NCBI GenBank assembly: GCA_029582265.1
Contig: CM055828.1
Span: 124,001-188,000 of the forward strand
Source: Zoroaster sp. YZ-2022
Lineage: Eukaryota > Echinodermata > Asteroidea > Forcipulatida > Zoroasteridae
Direction: 5' to 3'
Length of the DNA: 64,000 nucleotides
Every line of letters starts with the position of its first letter. Positions within the stretch are counted from its first letter, which is position 1. This document shows, piece by piece, positions 27,716-41,600 of the stretch. Below the pieces are notes generated by a model. It was not told the DNA's origin and did no database searches. It worked only from the letters and a program-made list of their open reading frames with translations. The position numbers and the translations under genes were made by a program.

Positions 27716-30700
27716 ATAATTATCCAAATTCAAAAGTATGGTGTTTTTCTGAAAGGGGAGAACCTAAGCTTTAATTTAGATATAAAATTATCGGCCTCCT
27801 TTGAAAACTTTAAAAGTTATTCCCAACCATAGAAATGTTTTTTTGTAACACTATATAGTTCTGTATTGTTTGCGGTGAAACCGCATGCAAGTATTCGTAT
27901 TTTACAGAGGGCTAAGTGTCCATGGAGGTCGTTTAAGGTACGAAATAATTATCCAAATTCAAAAGTATGGTGTTTGTCTGAAAGGGGAGAACCTAAGCTT
28001 TAATTTAGATATAAAATTATCGGCCTCCTTTGAAAACTTTAAAAGTTATTCCCAACCATAGAAATGTTTTTTTCGTAAGACTGTATAGTGCTGTATTGTT
28101 TGCGGTGAAACCGAATGCAAGTTGACGGTATTTTACAGATAGCTAAGTGCCATGGAGGCCGCTTAAGGTACGAAAAAATTATCCAAATTCAAAAGTATGG
28201 TGTTTTTCTGAAAGGGGAGAACCTAAGCTTTAATTTAGATATAAAATTATCGGCCTCCCTTGAAAACTTTAAAAGTTATTCCCAACCATAGAAATGTTTT
28301 TTGTTGTAACACTGTATAGTTCTGTATTGTTTGCGGTGAAACCGCATGCAAGTTGACGGTATTTTACAGAGGGCTAAGTGTCCATGGAGGCCGTTTAAGG
28401 TACGAAATAATTATCCAAATTCAAAAGTATGGTGTTTTTCTGAAAGGGAGAACCTAAGCTTTAATTTAGATATAAAATTATCGGCCTCCTTTGAAAACTT
28501 TAAAAGTTATCCCCAACCATAGAAATGTTTTTTTTGTAACACTGTATAGTTCTGTATTGTTTGCGGTGAAACCGCATGCAAGTATTCGTATTTTACAGAG
28601 GGCTAAGTGTCCATGGAGGTCGTTTAAGGTACGAAATAATTATCCAAATTCAAAAGTATGGTGTTTGTCTGAAAGGGGAGAACCTAAGCTTTAATTTAGA
28701 TATAAAATTATCGGCCTCCTTTGAAAACTTTAAAAGTTATTCCCAACCATAGAAATGTTTTTTTCGTAAGACTGTATAGTGCTGTATTGTTTGCGGTGAA
28801 ACCGCATGCAAGTTGACGGTATTTTACAGAGGGCTAAGTGTCCATGGAGGCCGTTTAAGGTACGAAATAATTATCCAAATTCAAAAGTATGGTGTTTTTC
28901 TGAAAGGGGAGAACCTAAGCTTTAATTTAGATATAAAATTATCGGCCTCCTTTGAAAACTTTAAAAGTTATTCCCAACCCTAGAAATGTTTTTTTTTTGT
29001 AACACTGTATAGTTCTGTATTGTTTGCGGTGAAACCGCATGCAAGTTGACGGTATTTTACAGAGGGCTAAGTGTCCATGGAGGCCGTTTAAGGTACGAAA
29101 TAATTATCCAAATTCAAAAGTATGGTGTTTGTCTGAAAGGGGAGAACCTAAGCTTTAATTTAGATATAAAATTATCGGCCTCCTTTGAAAACTTTAAAAG
29201 TTATTCCCAACCATAGAAATGTTTTTTTCGTAAGACTGTATAGTGCTGTATTGTTTGCGGTGAAACCGCATGCAAGTTGACGGTATTTTACAGAGGGCTA
29301 AGTGTCCATGGAGGCCGTTTAAGGTACGAAATAATTATCCAAATTCAAAAGTATGGTGTTTGTCTGAAAGGGAGAACCTAAGCTTTAATTTAGATATAAA
29401 ATTATCGGCCTCCTTTGAAAACTTTAAAAGTTATTCCCAACCATAGAAATGTTTTTTTTCGTAAGACTGTATAGTGCTGTATTGTTTGCGGTGAAACCGC
29501 ATGCAAGTTGACGGTATTTTACAGAGGGCTAAGTGTCCATGGAGGCCGTTTAAGGTACGAAATAATTATCCAAATTCAAAAGTATGGTGTTTTTCTGAAA
29601 GGGGAGAACCTAAGCTTTAATTTAGATATAAAATTATCGGCCTCCCTTAAAAACTTTAAAAGTTATTCCCAACCCTAGAAATGTTTTTTTTTTTAACACT
29701 GTATAGTTCTGTTTTGTTTGCGGTGAAACCGCATGCAAGTATTCGTATTTTACAGAGGGCTAAGTGTCCATGGAGGTCGTTTAAGGTACGAAATAATTAT
29801 CCAAATTCAAAAGTATGGTGTTTGTCTGAAAGGGGAGAACCTAAGCTTTAATTTAGATATAAAATTATCGGCCTCCTTTGAAAACTTTAAAAGTTATTCC
29901 CCATCCTAGAAATGTTTTTTTTTTGTAACACTGTATAGTTCTGTATTGTTTGCGGTGAAACCGCATGCAAGTATTCGTATTTTACAGAGGGCTAAGTGTC
30001 CATGGAGGTCGTTTAAGGTACGAAATAATTATCCAAATTCAAAAGTATGGTGTTTTTCTGAAAGGGGAGAACCTAAGCTTTAATTTAGATATAAAATTAT
30101 CGGCCTCCCTTGAAAACTTTAAAAGTTATTCCCAACCATAGAAATGTTTTTTTTTGTAAGACTGTATAGTGCTGTATTGTTTGCGGTGAAACCGCATGCA
30201 AGTTGACGGTATTTTACAGAGGGCTAAGTGTCCATGGAGGCCGTTTAAGGTACGAAAAAATTATCCAAATTCAAAAGTATGGTGTTTGTCTGAAAGGGGA
30301 GAACCTAAGCTTTAATTTAGATATAAAATTATCGGCCTCCCTTGAAAACTTTAAAAGTTATTCCCCATCCTAGAAATGTTTTTTTTTGTAACACTGTATA
30401 GTTCTGTATTGTTTGCGGTGAAACCGCATGCAAGTATTCGTATTTTACAGAGGGCTAAGTGTCCATGGAGGTCGTTTAAGGTACGAAATAATTATCCAAA
30501 TTCAAAAGTATGGTGTTTGTCTGAAAGGGGAGAACCTAAGCTTTAATTTAGATATAAAATTATCGGCCTCCTTTGAAAACTTTAAAAGTTATTCCCAATC
30601 CTAGAAATGTTTTTTGTTGTAACACTGTATAGTTCTGTATTGTTTGCGGTGAAACCGCATGCAAGTTGACCGTATTTTACAGGGGGCTAAGTGTCCATGG

Positions 30701-30886
30701 AGGTCGTTTAAGGTACGAAATAATTATCCAAATTCAAAAGTATGGTGTTTGTCTGAAAGGGGAGAACCTAAGCTTTAATTTAGATATAAAATTATCGGCC
30801 TCCTTTGAAAACTTTAAAAGTTATTCCCAACCATAGAAATGTTTTTTTTCGTAAGACTGTATAGTGCTGTATTGTTTGCGGTGAAA

Positions 30887-32959
30887 CCGAATGCAAGTTG
30901 ACGGTATTTTACAGATAGCTAAGTGCCATGGAGGCCGCTTAAGGTACGAAAAAATTATCCAAATTCAAAAGTATGGTGTTTGTCTGAAAGGGGAGAACCT
31001 AAGCTTTAATTTAGATATAAAATTATCGGCCTCCCTTGAAAACTTTAAAAGTTATTCCCATCCCTAGAATTTTTTTTTTTTGTAACACTGTATAGTTCTG
31101 TATTGTTTGCGGTGAAACCGCATGCAAGTATTCGTATTTTACAGAGGGCAAAGGGTCCATGGAGTTCGTTTAAGGTACGAAATAATTATCCAAATTCAAA
31201 ATTATGGTGTTTGTCTGAAAGGGGAGAACCTAAGCTTTAATTTAGATATAAAATTATCGGCCTCCTTTGAAAACTTTAAAAGTTATCCCCAACCATAGAA
31301 ATGTTTTTTTTGTAACACTGTATAGTTCTGTATTGTTTGCGGTGAAACCGCATGCAAGTATTCGTATTTTACAGAGGGCTAAGTGTCCATGGAGGTCGTT
31401 TAAGGTACGAAATAATTATCCAAATTCAAAAGTATGGTGTTTGTCTGAAAGGGGAGAACCTAAGCTTTAATTTAGATATAAAATTATCGGCCTCCTTTGA
31501 AAACTTTAAAAGTTATTCCCAACCATAGAAATGTTTTTTTCGTAAGACTGTATAGTGCTGTATTGTTTGCGGTGAAACCGAATGCAAGTTGACGGTATTT
31601 TACAGATAGCTAAGTGCCATGGAGGCCGCTTAAGGTACGAAAAAATTATCCAAATTCAAAAGTATGGTGTTTTTCTGAAAGGGGAGAACCTAAGCTTTAA
31701 TTTAGATATAAAATTATCGGCCTCCCTTGAAAACTTTAAAAGTTATTCCCATCCCTAGAAAAGTTTTTTTTTGTAACACTGTATAGTTCTGTATTGTTTG
31801 CGGTGAAACCGCATGCAAGTATTCGTATTTTACAGAGGGCTAAGTGTCCATGGAGGTCGTTTAAGGTACGAAATAATTATCCAAATTCAAAAGTATGGTG
31901 TTTGTCTGAAAGGGGAGAACCTAAGCTTTAATTTAGATATAAAATTATCGGCCTCCTTTGAAAACTTTAAAAGTTATTCCCAACCATAGAAATGTTTTTT
32001 TTGTAACACTGTATAGTTCTGTATTGTTTGCGGTGAAACCGCATGCAAGTATTCGTATTTTACAGAGGGCTAAGTGTCCATGGAGGTCGTTTAAGGTACG
32101 AAATAATTATCCAAATTCAAAAGTATGGTGTTTGTCTGAAAGGGGAGAACCTAAGCTTTAATTTAGATATAAAATTATCGGCCTCCTTTGAAAACTTTAA
32201 AAGTTATTCCCAACCATAGAAATGTTTTTTTCGTAAGACTGTATAGTGCTGTATTGTTTGCGGTGAAACCGAATGCAAGTTGACGGTATTTTACAGATAG
32301 CTAAGTGCCATGGAGGCCGCTTAAGGTACGAAAAAATTATCCAAATTCAAAAGTATGGTGTTTTTCTGAAAGGGGAGAACCTAAGCTTTAATTTAGATAT
32401 AAAATTATCGGCCTCCCTTGAAAACTTTAAAAGTTATTCCCATCCCTAGAAAAGTCTTTTTTTGTAAAATGTATAGTTCTGTATTGTTTGCGGTGAAACC
32501 GCATGCAAGTATTCGTATTTTACAGAGGGCTAAGTGTCCATGGAGGTCGTTTAAGGTACGAAATAATTATCCAAATTCAAAATTATGGTGTTTGTCTGAA
32601 AGGGGAGAACCTAAGCTTTAATTTAGATATAAAATTATCGGCCTCCTTTGAAAACTTTAAAAGTTATCCCCAACCATAGAAATGTTTTTTTTGTAACACT
32701 GTATAGTTCTGTATTGTTTGCGGTGAAACCGCATGCAAGTATTCGTATTTTACAGAGGGCTAAGTGTCCATGGAGGTCGTTTAAGGTACGAAATAATTAT
32801 CCAAATTCAAAAGTATGGTGTTTGTCTGAAAGGGGAGAACGTAAGCTTTAATTTAGATATAAAATTATCGGCCTCCTTTGAAAACTTTAAAAGTTATTCC
32901 CAACCATAGAAATGTTTTTTTCGTAAGACTGTATAGTGTTGTATTGTTTGCCGTGAAAC
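30887..32959 (+). repeat. Higher-order repeat, period ~691 bp (3 monomers, C-B-B)
   Basis: Class-C monomers start at 30,887, 31,578, 32,269 and 32,959, with spacings of 691, 691 and 690 bp. Two class-B monomers, marked by CAAGTATTCGTATTTTAC, mostly with GGAGGTCG and GTGTTTGTCTG, lie between each pair. The junctions are also ordered: C monomers end in CCCATCCCTAGAA and are followed by GTAACACTG, while the second B monomer ends in CCATAGAAATG and CGTAAGACTG. This is a clear trimeric higher-order unit. Confidence 0.92.
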
Positions 32960-35900
32960 CGAATGCAAGTTGACGGTATTTAACAGATGGCTAAGTGCCA
33001 TGGAGGCCGTTTAAGGTACGAAAAAATTATCCAAATTCAAAAGTATGGTGTTTTTCTGAAAGGGGAGAACCTAAGCTTTAATTTAGATATAAAATTATCG
33101 GCCTCCCTTGAAAACTTTAAAAGTTATTCCCAACCCTAGAAAATTTTTTTTGTAACAATGTATAGTTCTGTATTGTTTGCGGTGAAACCGCATGCAAGTA
33201 TTCGTATTTTACAGAGGGCTAAGTGTCCATGGAGGCCGTTTAAGGTACGAAATAATTATCCAAATTCAAAAGTATGGTGTTTGTCTGAAAGGGGAGAACC
33301 TAAGCTTTAATTTAGATATAAAATTATCGGCCTCCTTTGAAAACTTTAAAAGTTATTCCCAACCATAGAAATGTTTTTCGTAAGACTGTATAGTGCTGTA
33401 TTGTTTGCGGTGAAACCGCAACAAGTTGACGGTATTTACAGAGGGCTAAGTGTCCATGGAGGCCGCTTAAGGTACGAAAAAATCAAATTCAAAAGTATGG
33501 TGTTTTTCTGAAAGGGGAGAACCTAAGCTTTAATTTAGATATAAAATTATCGGCCTTCCTTAAAAACTTTAAAAGTTATTCCCAACCCTAGAAATGTTTT
33601 TTTTGTAACACTGTATAGTTCTGTATTGTTTGCGGTGAAACCGCATGCAAGTATTCGTATTTTACAGAGGGCTAAGTGTCCATGGAGGTCGTTTAAGGTA
33701 CGAAATAATTATCCAAATTCAAAAGTATGGTGTTTGTCTGAAAGGGGAGAACCTAAGCTTTAATTTAGATATAAAATTATCGGCCTCCTTTGAAAACTTT
33801 AAAAGTTATTCCCAACCATAGAAATGTTTTTTTCGTAAGACTGTATAGTGCTGTATTGTTTGCGGTGAAACCGAATGCAAGTTGACGGTATTTTACAGAT
33901 AGCTAAGTGCCATGGAGGCCGCTTAAGGTACGAAAAAATTATCCAAATTCAAAAGTTATTAGTTTTTCTGAAAGGGGAGAACCTAAGCTTTAATTTAGAT
34001 ATAAAATTATCGGCCTCCCTTGAAAACTTTAAAAGTTATTCCCATCCCTAGAAAAGTTTTTTTTTTGTAACACTGTATAGTTCTGTATTGTTTGCGGTGA
34101 AACCGCATGCAAGTTGACGTATTTTACAGAGGGCTGGCGTCCATGGAGGTCGTTTAAGGTACGAAATAATTATCCAAATTCAAAAGTATGGTGTTTGTCT
34201 GAAAGGGGAGAACCTAAGCTTTAATTTAGATATAAAATTATCGGCCTCCTTTGAAAACTTTAAAAGTTATTCCCAACCATAGAAATGTTTTTTGTAACAC
34301 TGTATAGTTCTGTATTGTTTGCGGTGAAACCGCATGCAAGTTATTCGTATTTTACAGAGGGCTATGCGTCCTTGGAGCTCGTTTAAGGTACGAAATAATT
34401 ATCCAAATTCAAAAGTATGGTGTTTGTCTGAAAGGGGAGAACCTAAGCTTTAATTTAGATATAAAATTATCGGCCTCCTTTGAAAACTTTAAAAGTTATT
34501 CCCAACCATAGAAATGTTTTTTCGTAAGACTGTATAGTGCTGTATTGTTTGCGGTGAAACCGCATGCAAGTTGACGGTATTTTACAGAGGGCTAAGTGTC
34601 CATGGAGGCCGTTTAAGGTACGAAATAATTATCCAAATTCAAAAGTATGGTGTTTTTCTGAAAGGGGAGAACCTAAGCTTTAATTTAGATATAAAATTAT
34701 CGGCCTCACTTGAAAACTTTAAAAGTTATTCCCAACCATAGAAATGTTTTTTGTAACACTGTATAGTTCTGTATTGTTTGCGGTGAAACCGCATGCAAGT
34801 TGATTCGTATTTTACAGAGGGCTAAGTGTCCATGGAGGACGTTTAAGGTACGAAATAATTATCCAAATTCAAAAGTATAGTGTTTGTCTGAAAGGGAGAA
34901 CCTAAGCTTTAATTTAGATATAAAATTATCGGCCTCCTTGAAAACTTTAAAAGTTATTCCCAACCATAGAAATGTTTTTTTTGTAACACTGTATAGTTCT
35001 GTATTGTTTGCGGTGAAACCGCACGCAAGTTTTATGTATTTTACAGAGGGCTAAGTGTCCATGGAGGTCGTTTAAGGTACGAAATAATTATCCAAATTCA
35101 AAAGTATGGTGTTTGTCTGAAAGGGGAGAACCTAAGCTTTAATTTAGATATAAAATTATCGGCCTCCTTTGAAAACTTTAAAAGTTATTCACAACCATAG
35201 AAATGTTCGAAAGACTCTAGAGTGCTGTATTGTTTGCGGTGAAACCGAATGCAAGTTGACGGTATTTTTATATGGAGGCCGTTTAAGGTACGAAATAATT
35301 ATCCAAATTCAAAAGTATGGTGTTTTTCTGAAAGGGGAGAACGTAAGCTTTAATTTAGATATAAAATTATCGGCCTCCCTTGAAAACTTAAAAGTTATTC
35401 CCAACCCTAGAAAAGTTTTTTTTGTAACACTGTATAGTTCTGTATTGTTTGCAGTGAAACCGCATGCAAGTATTTTACAGAGGGCTAAGTGTCCATGGAG
35501 GTCGTTTAAGGTACGAAATAATTATCCAAATTCAAAAGTATGGTGTTTGTCTGAAAGGGGAGAACCTAAGCTTTAATTTAGATATAAAATTATCGGCCTC
35601 CCTTGAAAACTTTAAAAGTTATTCCCAACCATAGAAATGGTTTTTTTTAAACACTGTATAGTGTATTGTTTGCGGTGAAACCGCATGCAAGTATTCGTAT
35701 TTTACAGAGGGCTAAGTGTCCATGGAGGTCGTTTAAGGTACGAAATAATTATCCAAATTCAAAAGTATGGTGTTTGTCTGAAAGGGGAGAACCTAAGCTT
35801 TAATTTAGATATAAAATTATCGGCCTCCCTTGAAAACTTTAAAAGTTATTCCCAAACATAGAAATGTTTTTTTTGTAAGACTGTATAGTGCTGTATTGTT

Positions 35901-36600
35901 TGCGGTGAAATCGCATGCAAGTTGACTGTATTTTACAGAGGACTGTGTCCTTGGAGGTCGTTTAAGGTACGAAATAATTATCCAAATTCAAAAGTATGGT
36001 GTTTGTCTGAAAGGGGAGAACCTAAGCTTTAATTTAGATATAAAATTATCGGCCTTCCTTGAAAACTTTAAAAGTTATTCCCAACCATAGAAATGTTTTT
36101 TTTTTGTAAGACTGTATAGTGCTGTATTGTTTGCGGTGAAACCGCATGCAAGTTGACGGTATTTTACAGAGGGCTAAGTGTCCATGGAGGCCGTTTAAGG
36201 TACGAAATAATTATCCAAATTCAAAAGTATGGTGTTTTTCTGAAAGGGGAGAACCTAAGCTTTAATTTAGATATAAAATTATCGGCCTCCTTTGAAAACT
36301 TTAAAAGTTATTCCCAACCATAGAAATGTTTTTTTTGTAACACTGTATAGTTCTGTATTGTTTGCGGTGAAACCGCATGCAAGTATTCGTATTTTACAGA
36401 GGGCTAAGTGTCCATGGAGGTCGTTTAAGGTACGAAATAATTATCCAAATTCAAAAGTATGGTGTTTGTCTGAAAGGGGAGAACCTAAGCTTTAATTTAG
36501 ATATAAAATTATCGGCCTCCTTTGAAAACTTAAAAGTTAATCCCAACCATAGAAATGTTTTTTCGTAAGACTGTATAGTGCTGTATTGTTTGCGGTGAAA

Positions 36601-38690
36601 CCGAATGCAAGTTGACGGTATTTTACAGATAGCTAAGTGCCATGGAGGCCGCTTAAGGTACGAAATAATTATCCAAATTCTAAAGTATGGTGTTTTTCTG
36701 AAAGGGGAGAACCTAAGCTTTAATTTAGATATAAAATTATCGGCCTCCTTAGAAAACTTTAAAAGTTATTCCCATCCCTAGAAATGTTTTTTTTGTAACA
36801 CTGTATAGTTCTGTATTGTTTGCGGTGAAACCGCATGCAAGTATTCGTATTTTACAGAGGGCTAAGTGTCCATGGAGGTCGTTTAAGGTACGAAATAATT
36901 ATCCAAATTCAAAAGTATGGTGTTTGTCTGAAAGGGAGAACCTAAGCTTTAATTAAGATATAAACTTATCGGCCTCCTTTGAAAACTTTAAAAGTTATTC
37001 CCAACCATAGAAATGTTTTTTTTGTAACACTGTATAGTTCTGTATTGTTTGCGGTGAAACCGCATGCAAGTTGACGGTATTTTACAGAGGGCTAAGTGTC
37101 CATGGAGGTCGTTTAAGGTACGAAATAATTATCCAAATTCAAAAGTATGGTGTTTGTCTGAAAGGGGAGAACCTAAGCTTTAATTTAGATATAAAATTAT
37201 CGGCCTCCTTTGAAAACTTTAAAAGTTATTCCCAACCATAGAAATGTTTTTTTCGTAAGACTGTATAGTGCTGTATTGTTTGCGGTGAAACCGAATGCAA
37301 GTTGACGGTATTTTACAGATTGAAATTTGCCATGGAGGCCGCTTAAGGTACGAAAAAATTATCCAAATTCAAAAGTATGGTGTTTTTCTGAAAGGGGAGA
37401 ACCTAAGCTTTAATTTAGATATAAAATTATCGGCCTCCCTTGAAAACTTTAAAAGTTATTCCCATCCCTAGAAAAGTTTTTTTTTGTAACACTGTATAGT
37501 TCTGTATTGTTTGCGGTGAAACCGCATGCAAGTATTCGTATTTTACAGAGGGCTAAGTGTCCATGGAGGTCGTTTAAGGTACGAAATAATTATCCAAATT
37601 CAAAAGTATGGTGTTTGTCTGAAAGGGGAGAACCTAAGCTTTAATTTAGATATAAAATTATCGGCCTCCTTTGAAAACTTTAAAAGTTATTCCCAACCAT
37701 AGAAATGTTTTTTTTGTAACACTGTATAGTTCTGTATTGTTTGCGGTGAAACCGCATGCAAGTATTCGTATTTTACAGAGGGCTAAGTGTCCATGGAGGT
37801 CGTTTAAGGTACGAAATAATTATCCAAATTCAAAAGTATGGTGTTTGTCTGAAAGGGGAGAACCTGAGCTTTAATTTAGATATAAAATTATCGGCCTCCT
37901 TTGAAAACTTTAAAAGTTATTCCCAACCATAGAAATGTTTTTTTCGTAAGACTGTATAGTGCTGTATTGTTTGCGGTGAAACCGAATGCAAGTTGACGGT
38001 ATTTTACAGATAGCTAAGTGTCCATGGAGGCCGTTTAAGGTACGAAAAAATTATCCAAATTCAAAAGTATGGTGTTTTTCTGAAAGGGGAGAACCTAAGC
38101 TTTAATTTAGATATAAAATTATCGGCCTCCCTTGAAAACTTTAAAAGTTATTCCCATCCCTAGAAATGTTTTTATTTGTAACACTGTATAGTTCTGTATT
38201 GTTTGCGGTGAAACCGCATGCAAGTTGACGGTATTTTACAGAGGGCTAAGTGTCCATGGAGGTCGTTTAAGGTACGAAATAATTATCCAAATTCAAAAGT
38301 ATGGTGTTTGTCTGAAAGGGGAGAACCTAAGCTTTAATTTAGATATAAAATTATCGGCCTCCTTTGAAAACTTTAAAAGTTATTCCCAACCATAGAAATG
38401 TTTTTTTTGTAACACTGTATAGTTCTGTATTGTTTGCGGTGAAACCGCATGCAAGTATTCGTATTTTACAGAGGGCTAAGTGTCCATGGAGGTCGTTTAA
38501 GGTACGAAATAATTATCCAAATTCAAAAGTATGGTGTTTGTCTGAAAGGGGAGAACCTAAGCTTTAATTTAGATATAAAATTATCGGCCTCTCTTGAAAA
38601 CTTTAAAAGTTATTCCCAACCATAGAAATGTTTTTTTCGTAAGACTGTATAGTTCTGTATTGTTTGCGGTGAAACCGCATGCAAGTTGAC
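36601..38690 (+). repeat. Second block of the 3-monomer (~691 bp) higher-order repeat
   Basis: Class-C starts at 36,601, 37,291 and 37,982, plus a C-like copy near 38,682 with TTTACAGATAGC and GGCCGCTTAAGG, keep the 690-691 bp period. The intervening monomers carry the class-B GGAGGTCG and GTTTGTCTG markers, though some have TTGACGG instead of TATTCG, so they look like B/A recombinants. The next class-C copies at 39,829 and 40,518 are 8 and 3 monomers further on, linking the two higher-order periods. Confidence 0.88.
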
Positions 38691-41600
38691 GGTATTTTAC
38701 AGATAGCTGGTGTCCATGGAGGCCGCTTAAGGTACGAAATAATTATCCAAATTCAAAAGTATGGTGTTTTTCTGAAAGGGAGAACCTAAGCTTTAATTTA
38801 GATATAAAATTATCGGCCTCCCTTAAAAACTTTAAAAGTTATTTCCAATCCCAGAAATGTTTTTTTTTTTTAACACTGTATAGTGCTGTATTGGTTGCGG
38901 TGAAACCGCATGCAAGTTGACGGTATTTACAGAGGGCTAAGTGTCCATGGAGGCCGTTTAAGGTACGAAATAATTATCCAAATTCAAAAGTATGGTGTTT
39001 GTCTGAAAGGGGAGAACCTAAGCTTTAATTTAGATATAAAATTATCGGCCTCCTTTGAAAACTTTTAAAGTTATTCCCAACCATAGAAATGTTTTTTTCG
39101 TAAGACTGTATAGTGCTGTATTGTTTGCGGTGAAACCGCATGCAAGTTGACGGTATTTTACAGAGGGCTAAGTGTCCATGGAGGCCGTTTAAGGTACGAA
39201 AAAATTATCCAAATTCAAAAGTATGGTGTTTTTCTGAAAGGGGAGAACCTAAGCTTTAATTTAGATATAAAATTATCGGCCTTCCTTGAAAACTTTAAAA
39301 GTTATTCCCATCCCTAGAAATGTTTTTATTTGTAACACTGTATAGTTCTGTATTGTTTGCGGTGAAACCGCATGCAAGTATTTGTATTTTACAGAGGGCT
39401 AAGTGTCCATGGAGGTCGTTTAAGGTACCAAATAATTATCCAAATTCAAAATTATGGTGTTTGTCTGAAAGGGGAGAACCTAAGCTTTAATTTAGATATA
39501 AAATTATCGGCCTCCTTTGAAAACTTTAAAAGTTATTCCCAACCATAGAAATGTTTTTTTTTGTAACACTGTATAGTTCTGTATTGTTTGCGGTGAAACC
39601 GCATGAGCAAGTTGACGGTATTTTACAGAGGCTAAGTGTCCATGGAGGTCGTTTAAGGTACGAAATAATTATCCAAATTCAAAAGTATGGTGTTTGTCTG
39701 AAAGGAGAACCTAAGCTTTAATTTAGATATAAAATTATCGGCCTCCTTTGAAAACTTTAAAAGTTATTCCCAACCATAGAAATGTTTTTTTCGTAAGACT
39801 GTATAGTGCTGTATTGTTTGCGGTGAAACCGAATGCAAGTTGACGGTATTTTACAGATAGCTAAGTGCCATGGAGGCCGCTTAAGGTACGAAAAAATTAT
39901 CCAAATTCAAAAGTATGGTGTTTTCTGAAAGGGGAGAACCTAAGCTTTAATTTAGATATAAAATTATCGGCCTCCATTGAAAACTTTAAAAGTTATTCCC
40001 AACCAAAGAAATGTTTTTTTTTGTAAGACTGTATAGTTCTGTATTGTTTGCGGTGAAACCGCATGCAAGTTGACGGTATTTTACAGAGGGCTAAGTGTCC
40101 ATGGAGGTCGTTTAAGGTACGAAATAATTATCCAAATTCAAAAGTATGGTGTTTGTCTGAAAGGGGAGAACCTAAGCTTTAATTTAGATATAAAATTATC
40201 GGCCTCCTTTGAAAACTTTAAAAGTTATTCCCAACCATAGAAATGTTTTTTGTAACACTGTATAGTTCTGTATTGTTTGCGGTGAAACCGCATGCAAGTA
40301 TTCGTATTTTACAGAGGGCTAAGTGTCCATGGAGGTCGTTTAAGGTACGAAATAATTATCCAAATTCAAAAGTATGGTGTTTGTCTGAAAGGGGAGAACC
40401 TAAGCTTTAATTTAGATATAAAATTATCGGCCTCCTTAAAAACTTTAAAAGTTATTCCCAACCATAGAAATGTTTTTTTTCGTAAGACTGTATAGTGCTG
40501 TATTGTTTGCGGTGAAACCGAATGCAAGTTGACGGTATTTTACAGATAGCTAAGTGCCATGGAGGCCGCTTAAGGTACGAAATAATTATCCAAATTCAAA
40601 AGTATGGTGTTTTTCTGAAAGGGGAGAACCTAAGCTTTAATTTAGATATAAAATTATCGGCCTCCCTTGAAAACTTTAAAAGTTATTCCCAACCTAGAAA
40701 TGTTTTTTTTTTTGTAACACTGTATAGTGTTGTATTGTTTGCGGTGAAACCGCATGCAAGTTGACGGTATTTTACAGAGGGCTAAGTGTCCATGGAGGCT
40801 GTTTAAGATACGAAATAATTATCCAAATTCAAAAGTATGGTGTTTGTCTGAAAGGGGAGAACCTAAGCTTTAATTTAGATATAAAATTATCGGCCTCCTT
40901 TGAAAACTTTAAAAGTTATTCCCAACCATAGAAATGTTTTTTTCGTAATACTGTATAGTGAAGTATTGTTTGCGGTGAAACAGAATGCAAGTTGACGGTA
41001 TTTTACAGAGGGCTGGCGTCCATGGAGGCCGTTTAAGGTACGAAATAATTATCCAAATTCAAAAGTATGGTGTTTTTCTGAAAGGGAGAACCTAAGCTTT
41101 AATTTAGATATAAAATTATCGGCCTCCCTTAAAAACTTTAAAAGTTATTCCCAACCCTAGAAATGTTTTTTTTGTAACACTGTATAGTTCTGTATTGTTT
41201 GCGGTGAAACCGCATGCAAGTATTCGTATTTTACAGAGGGCTAAGTGTCCATGGAGGTCGTTTAAGGTACGAAATAATTATCCAAATTCAAAAGTATGGT
41301 GTTTTTCTGAAAGGGGAGAACCTAAGCTTTAATTTAGATATAAAATTATCGGCCTCCCTTGAAAACTTTAAAAGTTATTCCCAACCATAGAAATGTTTTT
41401 TTTGTAACACTGTATAGTTCTGTATTGTTTGCGGTGAAACCGCATGCAAGTTGACGGTATTTTACAGAGGGCTAAGTGTCCATGGAGGCCGTTTAAGGTA
41501 CGAAATAATTATCCAAATTCAAAAGTATGGTGTTTGTCTGAAAGGGGAGAACCTAAGCTTTAATTTAGATATAAAATTATCGGCCTTCCTTGAAAACTTT

